From assembly GCF_900095205.1 (NCBI RefSeq), contig NZ_LT606951.1, positions 1,240,001-1,304,000 of the forward strand: a stretch of 64,000 nucleotides of DNA, written 5' to 3'. Of this stretch, positions 42,464-52,949 are shown one piece after another. The position numbers and the translations under genes are program-made. Under the pieces are notes generated by a model, which saw only the letters and a program-made list of their open reading frames with translations, ran no database searches and was not told the origin of the DNA. Numbering within the stretch: position 1 is the stretch's first letter; the number at the start of each line of letters is the position of its first letter. Source of the stretch: Polynucleobacter necessarius. GTDB taxonomy: Bacteria; Pseudomonadota; Gammaproteobacteria; Burkholderiales; Burkholderiaceae.

Positions 42464-42595
42464 TTAGAAGACCTTCAGAATCCGCAGAATTCCCCAAATG
42501 ATCCAAATAATGATCAATACCAGGACAGTTCTTGCGTCTAACTGGATCTTGAATAACTGCAGTTGCTTATGACAACACTCAATAGATACTCGCAA
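42464..42595 (-). CDS. Possible 43-residue membrane protein with TTG start
   Basis: A frame from TTG 42595 ends with TVLVLIIIWIIWGILRILKV and F at TAA 42464, a single strongly hydrophobic helix. AGGAGG stands 9 bases before the TTG. An ATG inside the same ribosome-site region (out of frame) would encode only seven residues, so the start may have been displaced by an indel. Otherwise the 457 bases between 42281 and 42737 hold nothing I recognise. Confidence 0.3.
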   Translation of the reverse strand: MRVSIECCHKQLQLFKIQLDARTVLVLIIIWIIWGILRILKVF

Positions 42596-42737
42596 AGCCC
42601 ATCCCCTCCTGAGTCATTAATAAAGAGAAGGTTTCAGCGTAGACGGATCAGAATGGATTGAATAGAGATTGGGGATGAATTGGGTGTAGTTCATTGCCTA
42701 TTACCCTCAAAAGCAATTTGATAAAAATTTTATCCGC

Positions 42738-43091
42738 TTAGCGTCTATAGGTACCCAAAGCTTCAGCAGCACGTGGTGCGGTCCGAATTACATTGCCGCC
42801 TGACCCATAGGTGTTATATACGCAATCACCAACAGACGAAGGTTGAGTAGCTTGTCCATTTGAGCCATCAGGGCTGCCATCATCATCGTCATCATCGTCG
42901 CTATCAGAAGAGGATTGGGTGTTCTGTCCATTGGAGCTATCGCTACCATCACTGCTTGGTGCGCTTTGCGTCATGCAACCGGAACCATCAGTGTAGTATC
43001 CGTCCACACCATAAGGAAGCGCTCGTCGTACCTGTGCCCCTACAGATGCACTTAACAATACCAAACAAGTAATCAATATAAGTTTTGTCAT
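42738..43091 (-). CDS. Secreted Ser/Asp-rich low-complexity protein
   Basis: Unknown function. The signal peptide MTKLILITCLVLLSASVGAQ is clear. The mature part of about 98 residues has a central acidic stretch with seven Asp in a row, flanked by two imperfect copies of a 16-residue unit of the form DGS-SNGQ-TQ-SS. Two Cys (about residues 39 and 90) flank this region and could form a disulfide that closes the acidic loop. The character suggests an extracellular, possibly cation-binding, linker-like peptide. Start ATG 43091. The frame is intact. Confidence 0.55.
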   Translation of the reverse strand: MTKLILITCLVLLSASVGAQVRRALPYGVDGYYTDGSGCMTQSAPSSDGSDSSNGQNTQSSSDSDDDDDDDGSPDGSNGQATQPSSVGDCVYNTYGSGGNVIRTAPRAAEALGTYRR

Positions 43092-43390
43092 GTTGAACTC
43101 TTTTTTTGATTTTCCGGAAGCCTTTCTTGGAAATGATTCTCAGCTATGGATTGAGATGCAATCTAAATATAGTTTATGGCAAGCAGGGATTAAATTAAAA
43201 AAGATATTACCCAAAATTGGTATGTATAAGGCTTTACTAACCGCTTAATACTTTGTACATCGGAAATTGAATAATTCAGTTTTTTTATTTTTTAACACTT
43301 CTTCAAGTTAAGAGATGCGGTTTTGCATAGCGTTCATCTTGGCATTTAGTGGGCCCACAAACTTATTCATACGCCAGCAAAAGAAATAGA
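43092..43390. other. Intergenic stretch, no intact gene seen
   Basis: A/T-rich. On the minus strand an ATG at 43370 opens MNKFVGPLNAKMNAMQNRIS, then TAA at 43308, then the same frame continues LEEVLKNKKTELFNFR. With the stop read through this would be a short coiled-coil peptide of about 40 residues, so it may be a dead small gene. Nothing else is recognisable. Confidence 0.35.
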
Positions 43391-45423
43391 TTAATACATG
43401 ATGGATATCAAACTACTGTAATCATCTTTCCATGGCTTGAAATTCTTTTGCGCTTTAATTAATTGGGCATTCGCTAAGTTTGCATTCTGAAAATAGTCCT
43501 TGCCGCTAGACATCAATACCCAATGCGATCTAAAGCCTTCTTCAGCTTCTGGGACTACGTAACTTAGTATCCTAACTTCTACGCCAAGTTGATCAGCAGC
43601 AGCCTTTACTACTGGCTTTAGGTCCAAAAAGCGATTGGTGATGTGTAGTGCTAGGACACCATCTTTTTTAAGATGTCGAAAGTACTGAGTAAATGCCTCT
43701 TGAGTAAGTAAATGAATCGGTGCTGAATCGCCCGAGAAAGCATCGATTACCAAGACATCAAATTTCTGATTCGGCTCATACTCCAATTGCAAACGTGCAT
43801 CACCCAATACAATTTCTACGTTCGCAGAGGTTTTGGATAGAAAAGTAAATTTTTGCTGAGCTACGTCGATCACTTGTGGATTGATTTCATAGAACCTAAA
43901 TGTGTCGCCCACTCTTCCATAGCCAGCTAGGGTTCCAACGCCTAGACCGACTACCCCTACTTTAATTGATTTGGAAGATGCTTCTTTAATCAGAATAGCT
44001 TTCTTCTATGTAATACGTAGTGGGCTCTAATTGCCTATTAAGAGAGGTGTATTGCCTGCCATGGCTGATCTGTCCATGTTGCATCGTCTTATAGCACCGT
44101 CAGCGCTCTGGTAAACCTTGAGCGTTCCATAAAAATTACGAAGACTTAATTCTGAGCCATGTAGAGCAGCATAGTGATCCGCTATACGAATTACGCCGAT
44201 CAAGACTAAAAAACCCGTAACGCTAAATATAGTGCTCGTCTTCCAAAACGTATTTTTAAATGGGGTCGTGCTAATAACCACTGCGGCAGAAATGAAGCCT
44301 GTGAGCAAAATACCAATAGATAACTCAAAGTTTTCATTAAACCAATACGGTGCAATGACTCCAACAAAGAAGCCGCCTGCCACTCCACCAACTGCAAGCA
44401 TTAAACAGTAAGTGGTGAGGTATTGTGAATGTGGCTGCTGCGCGGACAACTCACCATGACACACCATACACACTACAAAGAATGCAGTGAGATTGATGCC
44501 CATTGCTACAAATATCGGCAAATCATTGAGGCCCATGGTGGGTAAATAGGCCAATGCAAATAATGAGAGAACGAGTAAAGGTAAAATAGTTTGCGTTGAT
44601 ACCAGCCATCTCTTTCAAAACGGATAATGAATGACAGCAGATATAACGCGAGTGGCGCTACCCAGAGCATGGGTATGGGGGGCAATATTCTCTGTTAGAA
44701 AACTCGTATCAGCCACCATCAAAATAGATGGGCAAGCTGCCAAGATTGCCCAAATCAATAATTGCTTTGCTTTTGGAGGCGACACACCCCCTGCTCTTGC
44801 TCTGTTATTAAACTCTGACTATGGCGATTGCGCCAAGCCAGCATTCCGCAAGACATGACGAAGAAGCCATACAGCACCGACCAAGCAATAGGATTGCCAC
44901 ATCGTAGGTAAAAATGGCTCAAATGCGATCGGGTAAGCTAGTAAAGCCAGCATAGAGCCAAAATTAGAGAGCGCAAATAAACGATAAGGAATGCCACCCG
45001 TCTTCTCACGCACAAACCATGCTTGGATCAAGGGTCCTGTTGTAGAGAGAACAAAGTAAGGTAAACCAATGGATACCAAAAGCAAACCCAGAATCTGCAG
45101 GGTAGGATTTCGCTCCCGGCTGGCTTCCAATGCTGACTAGCTGTAATGGGCAGCAAAAAAAGACTGATGCATAACCATGAAATGTGAAGCATGCTTTGCT
45201 TATATGGACTTAAAGCTTTAACTATCCAATGAGAATAGACATAACCAAATAAGAGAACTGCCTGAAAGAACAACATACAGATTGTCCAGACCGAAGCAGA
45301 GCCACCAAACCAGGGCAGGATCATCTTGCCAATTAATGGCTGAACTTGAAATAACAAAAATGCACTCAAGAATATGGTCAAACCATAATGGAATAACAGG
45401 CGCAAATTATATTTCATGTTCAA
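43391..45423 (-). pseudogene. Membrane-fused spermidine-synthase-like protein, heavily decayed
   Basis: Remnant of a protein of about 680 residues with an N-terminal multi-helix membrane part and a C-terminal spermidine-synthase-like domain. The start at 45423 gives FLSAFLLFQVQPLIGKMILP and ASVWTICMLFFQAVLLFGYV, both typical of this class. Frame changes occur near 45125, 44840, 44760 and 44690, and the GVVGLGVGTLAGYG-type glycine-rich segment near 43915-43985 is again broken. The last piece holds FYEINPQVIDVAQQKF, DVLVIDAFSGDSAPIHLLT and DGVLALHITNRFL of the SAM/aminopropyltransferase fold. At least five lesions. Confidence 0.88.
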
Positions 45424-45453
45424 TATCTTTAGTAATTATCACTGGAGGATGAA

Positions 45454-46378
45454 TTACCCCCATATCTTAGGAATTCCGTTTTTATCTAACTTTGCTTCAT
45501 AAATCTGCCAGGTTATTTTGGCATCTTGGTCAATTAACATCTCAAGAGCCCATCCAGTCATCGTATCCACCGTATCAAAACCATCAAATACAAAATTGCC
45601 CAGACTATAAAAGATAGGCTTGCCTCGATAACTCTCAATATTTTGCGTTACATGAGGATGACCACCAACTACTGCATCTGCCCCACTATCGATCATGAAG
45701 CGCGCTAACTGGACTTGATTTGAAGAGGCTATTTTGTCGCCCTCCCATCCCCAATGCGGATATGCAATCACTACGTCAGCCCGATAAATACCTTTAGCTC
45801 TTTTAATATCAGCAGCGATGTAGTCTTTTTCGCCCCATGCAGTACCCGGGGTCGGTCGTCCAACGCCTCAAAACTTCTCGGCAAGAAGATGTCAAACCCT
45901 ACAACAGCAATGCGCTTACCATTGCTCTCAAAAAATAATAGGCTCATGAGCAGAGCGGATCTCTTTACCAGCACCGAAGTACTTGATCTTTGCCACGTCT
46001 AATAGATCGATCATGTTAGCGATGGCCTGTGAACCATAATCACCAGTATGGTTGTTAGCTAATGAAACAGCGCTAAAGTATTTTTTGATTATGGGCAACA
46101 CTTCTTGGGTTTGCCCTCAATACAAATGGCTTGTCTTCAGCCTTACCAGTTGTCCCGACTACACACTCCAAATTACCAACCACTAAATCCGCCTGCCGAA
46201 ATACTGGAATAAAGCTTTTAAATGGATCATTATCTGCCTTAATATGTTTACCTGGTAAGTCATTAAGCACGATGTCGCCCACAAATATCATTTTGATATT
46301 TGTGGTTTTAGCTATTGCATTCAGGCTTAGTATTGTCAGAGCTGTCCATAAAGCCAACCGCTTTAGCAAATGTGGCAT
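45454..46378 (-). pseudogene. CapA-family (poly-gamma-glutamate synthesis) protein, frameshifted
   Basis: Remnant of a CapA-type metallophosphatase-fold protein. The probable start at 46378 gives a signal peptide (LLKRLALWTALTILSLNAIA). KMIFVGDIVLNDLPG and FRQADLVVGNLECVVG follow the family pattern. The frame breaks near 46090 and again near 45970 and 45770. The C-terminal piece contains VIAYPHWGWEGD-type sequence, DAVVGGHPHVTQNIESYRGK and FYSLGNFVFD, the most conserved CapA motifs. It is dead as read. Confidence 0.87.
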
Positions 46379-46380
46379 CC

Positions 46381-46647
46381 TTAATTGCAATCTAAGCGGC
46401 ACTGGAAAAACAGCTCTCGCTCATAAGCCCCACCATAAAACCAGTGCTTACCAAAACTTTGTGTGCACGTCTTAGGGCTAACTTCGTATTCTTGAGCATT
46501 CATGAGCACATATCGCTCTTTTGAAAAATTGTAGACATAGAGTTTCAATTTATTAATATCAGGCAAATACTGCCCTGCTAATCTAAATCCACTCGGCAAG
46601 TCGACTTTTGAGAAACTATAAGTATCATTTGTGAACTGAACAAATAG
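46381..46647 (-). pseudogene. C-terminal remnant of an unknown secreted-type protein
   Basis: An open frame without a plausible start runs from 46647 to a stop at 46381, reading VQFTNDTYSFSKVDLPSGFR, then NKLKLYVYNFSKERYVLMNA and ending in FFQCRLDCN. It looks like the last 85 residues of a larger protein whose 5' part is gone. It abuts the CapA start. The 290 bases upstream hold nothing I recognise. Confidence 0.45.
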
Positions 46648-46937
46648 TTAGCCTTGAGTATTTCTAACATCCGTCTCACAAATAATCTGCACGACAAAAG
46701 CTGCTCGGCAGCTAAAAATGGCCTCAAGGAATACTAGAAATGTACAAAACCCATGCTTTGCCATAATTTGCTAATTTTTATAATGAGTTGATTATGTAGA
46801 CATTTCATCAACACTAAGCGCTTTATCGCCCAATCCTCTACCTTTTATAAGTCTTATGCTTTATGACGCAGTGCATTATAAAAATTAGAACGAGTTTTTG
46901 CATCTGAGCGTATAGTGGGTTTTCATAGGAACCTGCT

Positions 46938-47137
46938 ATGAAACGAATAGTCGATATCTTCCGCAAGAACCAGCGCAATCGTGTGCTATGGACCTATATT
47001 GTCGAATTGGGTGGGGAGAGGGTTTTCATCCGAATCTTGAAAACTTCAAAGAAGAAGCACTAACGCTGGCAGGTATTGAAGACTATGGGCCTCTTGAAGA
47101 ACTGGAAGCGCTCGTTCATATGGAAATACTGAAGTAA
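46938..47137 (+). pseudogene. Small unknown protein, one frameshift
   Basis: ATG 46938, preceded by TAGGAAC, opens MKRIVDIFRKNQRNRVLWTY but stops early. From about 47010 a second frame carries EGFHPNLENFKEEALTLAG and GPLEELEALVHMEILK to TAA 47137. Joined by one base they make an acidic protein of about 67 residues that ends 3 bases before the next gene. I do not recognise the family. Confidence 0.45.
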
Positions 47138-47140
47138 TCT

Positions 47141-47491
47141 ATGGCGAACAGTACATTACATGCGATTGCTATAGAGGAGCTCAGACACTCCAACCCATCG
47201 TTTCATGACGAATATTGCAAATTGGTAGAGGGTATTAGTAATCAGATTCGCGAACTAGCTAATCAACACCCTGATGAATTTGATTTCACTAGCTTTACCG
47301 AAATATATGATCGCGCTAGTAACGAACCTATATTACAAATTGCGATCGGCTATGAAAAGAACGAACTTTACCTTCATATCTATATTCACAAAGATAACCA
47401 CCTTGTCATTGGCAAGTCCGGTAGTGGTACGCAGGTCAAAACTGCCGCAGAAGCCCTAGAAATGATTAGCCAGTCTTTAACTATCTCCTAA
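47141..47491 (+). CDS. Unknown 116-residue protein
   Basis: Soluble, acidic protein starting at ATG 47141, three bases after the stop of the frameshifted small gene upstream, so the two were probably co-transcribed. An N-terminal helical part (HDEYCKLVEGISNQIRELAN) precedes beta-type sequence (ILQIAIGYEKNELYLHIYIH) and a C-terminal helix. No signal peptide. Its 3' end overlaps the convergent DUF1254 remnant by 4 bases. I do not recognise the family. Confidence 0.5.
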   Translation: MANSTLHAIAIEELRHSNPSFHDEYCKLVEGISNQIRELANQHPDEFDFTSFTEIYDRASNEPILQIAIGYEKNELYLHIYIHKDNHLVIGKSGSGTQVKTAAEALEMISQSLTIS

Positions 47492-48936
47492 TTGAGATTG
47501 GGTGGCATCCACTTGCCACTTAAGACAGATTCATCAGCCCAATATGTGCGGATGTAAAGAGAATGCTTCCCATCTGGCGCTGGCAACCAATTACTTTCTC
47601 GCTCTTTGCCCGGTGATTTGGCGCCAAAGTACAAAGTCAGTGAACCATCTTCGTTGTATTTCATATTCTTATTTTTAGTTCCCAATGAGTATTGCTTAAA
47701 AGCATTGGGATAAAAGAAGTGTTTATCGTTATATAGGGTGATTGACCAAAAACCTTTTACCGGAGGTAACTGGTCTTTAGGAAAAGTAATGCTCACGGCA
47801 TTTTTACCGAAGAGCTGCTGACCTTTTGCGTCAAGGTCTCTATAAAAATATTTTGTTTCGTTTGGCGTATTTTCAAAAATATTGGATTTGGCGGTTGCTA
47901 AACGACTGAGATAGTCAGTGCCCCACTGTGCGCCATTAGGAGTCGATCTCCAGCCATTACCAACGGCAACACCATTGTTCTGCCAAGCGAATAAGGGGCC
48001 TACCAGCTCCTTATTGGCAGCCACAAAAGTATCTGTCAGCATTTTCTGAATAGAGGCATCTTTGCTTGCTGCATCCAATACCGATTGAATGGTTTTATAC
48101 AGCACTTCTTCACCAGGAAGTGGCGGGGTGATTTTTATGACCGCTTGTAGCTGCTCATAAAATTTCTCAGGATGAACCCACACCACTTCTGAGCCATCAC
48201 TTTTTGCAGCTGGGTATGTAGGCAATTTTGTCCAATCAGTTGATTTCATTTTTCCGTCAAACTGACTGAGCGGATAAAACATCACTTGTTTTAAATACGG
48301 CAAAACTGCCTGCGTATCTTGTTCAGAGTCCTCTTTAAATATTCTTGGAATGGAAAAAGTCAGATTGGTTGATGAGCGGACTACTGCATTAATGCCTGCT
48401 GGTACCGCGCCCTGCCAATTGGGACCAACCATCATGTAAAAGCCAGGCTTAGTCCCATACTGCTTACCGATTTGAGCAAACTCATCTGTGCGACCGTCAT
48501 ATATAGAGCGTAAATCCAAAAACGATCTCCAAAGTCTGGTACCTGAAAAACGACTAGCTCTTTATCTAATACTGCAAAACCTGCACCATAAACTACAGCC
48601 TGATTTGGGCAGGCTACAAAGTTTTCTTGAGGCTGAATATAGTTAATCAGTATAGCTACGTGCCCCACGGGAGCTACCGGAACAATCCCCTCCAGAAAGT
48701 CCAGCCGCGGGAACTTCTTGCATTGCTAGTCGGCGTGCGTACATATTCACCAAGGGATAGCCCCAGATGTATGCAAGGCGTCCGATTGTTTGAACGTACT
48801 CCTTGCTCATACTGAGGCCTTGCACTGGTCCTGGCACTTGATCAGGCTTTACCGGAATAGGTATTTGTTGAGCATACGAATGACTAGCTGTTAACAGTGC
48901 AAGCATGAAGAAGGGGGCGGCAATTCGAGATTTCAT
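47488..48936 (-). pseudogene. DUF1254/DUF1214 exported protein, frameshifted
   Basis: Remnant of an exported protein with both halves of the DUF1254-DUF1214 architecture. The signal peptide is at the start (AAPFFMLALLTASHSYA), followed by QTIGRLAYIWGYPLVNMYAR. Frameshifts near 48665 and 48520 separate this from VYGAGFAVLDKELVVFQVPD and from the large last piece. That piece has WQGAVPAGINAVVRSSTN, GFWSITLYNDKHFFYPNAFK, the SLTLYFGAKSPGKERESNWL motif and the end YWADESVLSGKWMPPN, all usual in DUF1214. Function unknown even in intact relatives. Confidence 0.87.
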
Positions 48937-49125
48937 GTACTCAATTCCAAATCAGTTGGTTTTAGGTTGGTGTCTTTGCTAGCACTTTAAATAACAAGTT
49001 CATCAGCAAGCAATAAATTAAAAAAATAATAGCATGGGCATGACTTCATATTGGGGCATAAGCTTTGCCACCTTTTCTATCCAATACAAGGCACAATATC
49101 CCTATTCAATTCCACTGAAACTCTT

Positions 49126-49785
49126 ATGTCCCAAGCCATTATTTTCGATGTAGAAGCAACTGATAAAAACGATACTGTCATCATTGAGGCGGCCTCTCTT
49201 GATGTCACCTCTCTTCATCCATTCGAAGTAAGCAATCCTTGGGTGCAACGCTACAACCCAGGAAAGCCCATCAGCTTGGGCGCACTAGCAACTCACCACA
49301 TCATGGATGAGGAACTCGTCAATTGCCCTGCTAGTAGCTCATTTAGATTGCCGGCTGGCACCAAATACCTCATCGGTCATAACATCGATTTTGACTGGGT
49401 GGCCATTGGTAGTCCTGAAGTAAAACGTATTTGCACTTTAGCGCTAGCTCGCAGTCTTTGGCCCGACTTAGATAGCCATACTCAGAGTGCCCTTCTCTAT
49501 TACTTTGAACGCAATACTGCTCGTGAGCAACTACGCAATGCCCATAGTGCTTTAGCAGACGTATGGATTTGCTCCAAGATTGTTGGCAAGATTATTGAAA
49601 AGTTGCAACCAGTGTCCTTAGATGCTCTCTGGGAAATGTCCGAGAAAGCTAGGATTCCAACGATCATGCCTTACGGCAAGCACAAAGGCGAACTCATTAG
49701 CCAAATGCCGACTGACTACAAACAATGGATGCTACGCCAAGACAATGTGTCTAGCTACTTGCGTAAAGCACTCGAAGCGAAATAA
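49126..49785 (+). CDS. DEDDh 3'-5' exonuclease with DUF3820 tail (ExoX-like)
   Basis: Exonuclease I/ExoX-like protein. The Exo I motif IIFDVEATD near residue 5 (Asp, Glu), LIGHNIDFDW (Exo II) and NAHSALADVW (Exo III with His and Asp) are all present, so the catalytic DEDD set looks complete. The C-terminal 45 residues (IMPYGKHKGELISQMPTDYK) form a DUF3820-type module found behind such exonucleases. The ATG at 49126 (MSQAIIFD) is preferred to the upstream ATG at 49051, which would add 25 unlikely residues. Intact among dead neighbours. Confidence 0.85.
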   Translation: MSQAIIFDVEATDKNDTVIIEAASLDVTSLHPFEVSNPWVQRYNPGKPISLGALATHHIMDEELVNCPASSSFRLPAGTKYLIGHNIDFDWVAIGSPEVKRICTLALARSLWPDLDSHTQSALLYYFERNTAREQLRNAHSALADVWICSKIVGKIIEKLQPVSLDALWEMSEKARIPTIMPYGKHKGELISQMPTDYKQWMLRQDNVSSYLRKALEAK

Positions 49786-49827
49786 CCAGCGCTGAGTTAA
49801 GACCTAGCGGAGAAATTCTGATGGATC

Positions 49828-51470
49828 TTACACACGAGTTTTTAAGGCAGAAGTTAAGCGCAGTAAACCAGGGCTGTATTGTCCAGAAGGCACGCATGCC
49901 CGAATAATGCACAGCTCATTGACTGCTGTTGCTGCCTCTAGTGCAGATTGCAATTGATCCTCAGTTTCGCATAAATAGCCTTTGCCGACACCAAAGGCTT
50001 GAGGAAGTAGCTCTGCCTTTAAGGCAGGAAGATCGTGGAACGGTCCATCAATCATGGGTCTTTGGATTCCATAGCCGCGGTTATCAAGCACCACAATAAT
50101 CGGATGCACATCATGAAATGGTGCGGCCACGGCTTCAAATCCGGTCATTAAAATGCGCCATCTCCCACCAAGACTAGCGAATGACGTGACGGATCAGCAC
50201 GCCCTGCGCCCAATGCTGCAGGTACCGCGTACCCCATCGTGGCATAAGTAGGCACTAGCTAAAGTAAGCGATTGTGCTGGCAGTTCAATGGAGGCGAAGA
50301 GGCTGTCACCCGGATCCACAATCAAACGCCACTGATCATTTAAAAATGGTGCTAGACAATCCATAATGCGCTCAACGCCTAACGCTTGACCAACTGCTGG
50401 TGTAAATGTGGGTTGACTGTGAACGACTTCCGGACCATTTTCTTTATAACCATCTGCAGTAGCCACTTTGCTTAATGCTGGTAAGAATGCTTGGAGTGGC
50501 ACGTCTTGATATGTACGAAAGCCAATATTTACATAAGTATCAGCACACTTGATAATTTGACCTCTCTCTAAGTGATCAGTAAAGCCCCCATCACCAAATC
50601 GGCATAGAGCACACCAAAAGAAATCAGAGGCTTAGCCCGCTCCACTTGCTCAACAACTGACGGAGGGCTGACCGCCCCCATATACACACCGATGGATAAA
50701 GGACGGGTTTCTGGAATAACTCCCTTGGATAGTGAAGTTGTTGCCATAGGCACGTTGAAGTTTTCTGCGAACGCTAATAAATCAGGGCCTCTAGGGCCAC
50801 GCCTAACTGCCATCACGCCAGCAAGTGCCACTGCATCACCCTCACCTTCAAGCAATGCCAGTGCGTCTTTGACCGCCAGCGCTAAACGTTGCTGATCCAC
50901 CTTAGGACTTGGTATTACCAAGGGCTCTGGATTATCGACAATTGGCATATCCACCATGTCGCGCGGAATCTCAATATAACCAGGACGTTGATTAACAATC
51001 ATCTCTCCTAAAACCCGATCAATATCTTGCGCAATTGTAAGCGGATTGAATAAGACTGCCTGTGCAATCGTGAGGTCTTTATAGATTTCGAGTTGCGTAT
51101 CGAAGTTTTTTACCTTGTGGTGTAACAAGGGATCACCTTTTCTCTCTGCTGCTCCGGGTGCACCACTAAGTACTAAAAGAGGCACGCTTTCAGCCCAAGC
51201 GCCTACTGTTGCATTTACCAACTTCAAACCACCCACCGAATACGTGACGCCACATACACCAAACCCCCGAATTCTGGCGTAGGATTCTGCAGCAAATGCC
51301 GCGCCTTGCTCGTCAGCAGCGGTGACCAACATCGGAAATCCGTGATGGGTTAAGCGATCGAACAGCTTTAACGCAAAATCACCAACAATTCCAAATCCCT
51401 CATCAACATTAAGTTCATGAAAACGACGGATTAGGTACTCAGGGATAGTGGTCATCGCTTGTTCAGACAT
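49828..51470 (-). pseudogene. ThDP-dependent decarboxylase-like enzyme (IpdC/acetolactate synthase class), broken
   Basis: Remnant of a thiamine-diphosphate enzyme of about 550 residues. The N-terminal PYR domain (50568-51470) has TAADEQGAAFAAESYARIRG with the catalytic Glu equivalent, then NATVGAWAESVPLLVLSGAP. The central domain follows. Frameshifts near 50560 and 50240 and damage at the cofactor motif (SLVLVGDGAF then a broken frame near 50155) precede the last piece TGFEAVAAPFHDVHPIIVVL. The GDG...N cofactor site is therefore interrupted. Substrate is uncertain, since related enzymes act on indolepyruvate, phenylpyruvate or oxalyl-CoA. Confidence 0.85.
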
Positions 51471-51586
51471 TGAAAACCTCTTTGCACAATCAGAATGAAA
51501 TGAAGTAAATCATATACTGGAATGTATGACGGTTTATAGGGCTATGAGGTCGGTAGCTTCCTAGGAGGTCTAGACTTCGCAATTTG

Positions 51587-51890
51587 TTATAACTTCTGGC
51601 AATCGGGGTTGGGCGTTCCATCTTCATTGAGAACATTAAAGTCTCTGCAGGTGCTAGAGCGCTGTTCGTAGATTGTGCAGCGACAACCCTCTTCTGACGT
51701 ATAGCGTAAGACAACACAAGGCGACCCGCCCTTCTCTGTGCCCTTCATACAAACCATGTGGTCAGTCAAGCTTTGTGGTCAGTTCTGCAGGGACCGTACC
51801 CACTCCATTGCCCTCAACTTCTCCTTGGTAAAAACTCACCCGGAAATACTGGCAGCACGTGCCACATTCAAAACAGGGATTTTTACTCAT
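51587..51890 (-). pseudogene. YkgJ-family cysteine-cluster protein, frameshifted
   Basis: Small metal/Fe-S-cluster-binding protein of the YkgJ type. From ATG 51890 it reads MSKNPCFECGTCCQYFRVSF, whose C-x2-C-x2-CC pattern is diagnostic. It continues to TTKLD, where one base is gained or lost near 51765. The rest, DHMVCMKGTEKGGSPCVVL and GCRCTIYEQRSSTCRDF, supplies the remaining Cys in another frame. With one base corrected it would be complete, about 100 residues. Confidence 0.82.
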
Positions 51891-51921
51891 CACTTACTTC
51901 TGAGCTTCTCAATGCCTGCAC

Positions 51922-52464
51922 TTAATGATGCTTATGAGCGGCAGTCACGATTTTCTCGGTATAGGCAATGGCTAATGCAGACAATACAAATGTGATGTGA
52001 ATAAAGGTTTGCCACATCAGTATTTTTTCATCATACGATGCAGCATTAATAAAAGTCTTGAGTAAATGGATCGATGAAATTCCAATAATGGCTGTTGCTA
52101 ATTTGACTTTCAACACGCCTGCATTCACGTGCGAAAGCCACTCAGGCTGATCCGGATGATTTTCTAGCTCTAAGCGCGAAACAAATGTTTCCCACCCGCC
52201 CACGATCACCATGACTAATAAATTGGAGATCATGACGACATCAATCAATCCCAAAACAATCAACATCAAAGCCGTTTCGGTCATGCTCTTATTTGCCATC
52301 ATCTCAATGAGATGAACGAGCTCTACCCAAAACTGCCATACATAGACGCCTTGGGCGACGATTAAGCCAAGATATAAGGGTGCCTGTAACCAGCGGGACA
52401 TAAATATCCAGCGCGGTAAGGGGCGCATTTTTTTTTCTAAGTAAGTTTGTTTGTCTTCAGTCAT
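51922..52464 (-). CDS. YqhA/UPF0114 family membrane protein
   Basis: Inner-membrane protein of the TIGR00645/UPF0114 family, function unknown. ATG 52464 ([20 protein letters not shown]) is a better start than the upstream 52530. Four hydrophobic segments are seen, with the typical [20 protein letters not shown] and [19 protein letters not shown] loop ([20 protein letters not shown]), then [20 protein letters not shown]. 180 residues, intact. Confidence 0.88.
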   Translation of the reverse strand: MTEDKQTYLEKKMRPLPRWIFMSRWLQAPLYLGLIVAQGVYVWQFWVELVHLIEMMANKSMTETALMLIVLGLIDVVMISNLLVMVIVGGWETFVSRLELENHPDQPEWLSHVNAGVLKVKLATAIIGISSIHLLKTFINAASYDEKILMWQTFIHITFVLSALAIAYTEKIVTAAHKHH

Positions 52465-52576
52465 AAGGGAAATATTAACCACTTTTATAAGTCTGAGTAA
52501 GCTTAGCAAACTTAGGGGAATTGAAAACACCTCAATACGAACAGCCCTACAGACAATTCAGTAATTTCTAATATGT

Positions 52577-52592
52577 GTATCATTATTGATAC
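52577..52592. promoter_or_regulatory. Probable operator of the HigBA-type locus
   Basis: A perfect inverted repeat GTATCA-TTAT-TGATAC ends 3 bases before the first candidate ATG of the toxin frame (52596). Such palindromes over the promoter or start are where antitoxins of this class bind to repress their own operon. Confidence 0.6.
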
Positions 52593-52595
52593 GTT

Positions 52596-52949
52596 ATGGG
52601 AATAAATATCCCAATCCTAGATGTGTACTTTTTTTGCAACAGGAACGAATAAGGAGCCCGTTCGGCAATGGCTCCAATCCCTAACTTCTAAGGATAAGAA
52701 ACTGATAGGTGAGGATATCAAAACGATTCAATTTGGATGGCCTCTAGAGATGCCACTAGTGAGACATATTGATGGAGAATTTGGGAAATACGCAGCAGAC
52801 TCAGCGAAGGTATTGCCAGAATTCTTTTTCTGCTCGACGGTAATTCGATGATATTGATTCATGCCTTCATAAAGAAACAACAGAAGACGCCAAAACCTGA
52901 TTTGGATTTAGCAAAACATAGAGTGAAGCAGTTGAGGAGAACTACATGA
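52596..52949 (+). pseudogene. HigB/RelE-type toxin, frameshifted
   Basis: Remnant of a Gp49-like HigB toxin (mRNA interferase). The motifs are EPVRQWLQSL, IGEDIKTIQFGWPLEMPLVR and, after a shift, WEIRSRLSEGIARILFLLDG, MILIHAFIKKQQKTPKPDLD and LAKHRVKQLRR, all in the family order. The shift is one extra base near 52782 in GGAGAATTTGGG. A second shift in the T7 run near 52630 is possible, because VYFFATGTNKEP would match the family N-terminus better than the ATG at 52621. The original stop TGA (52947-52949) overlaps the antitoxin ATG. As read, the protein ends after about 76 residues without its catalytic C-terminus. Confidence 0.85.
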
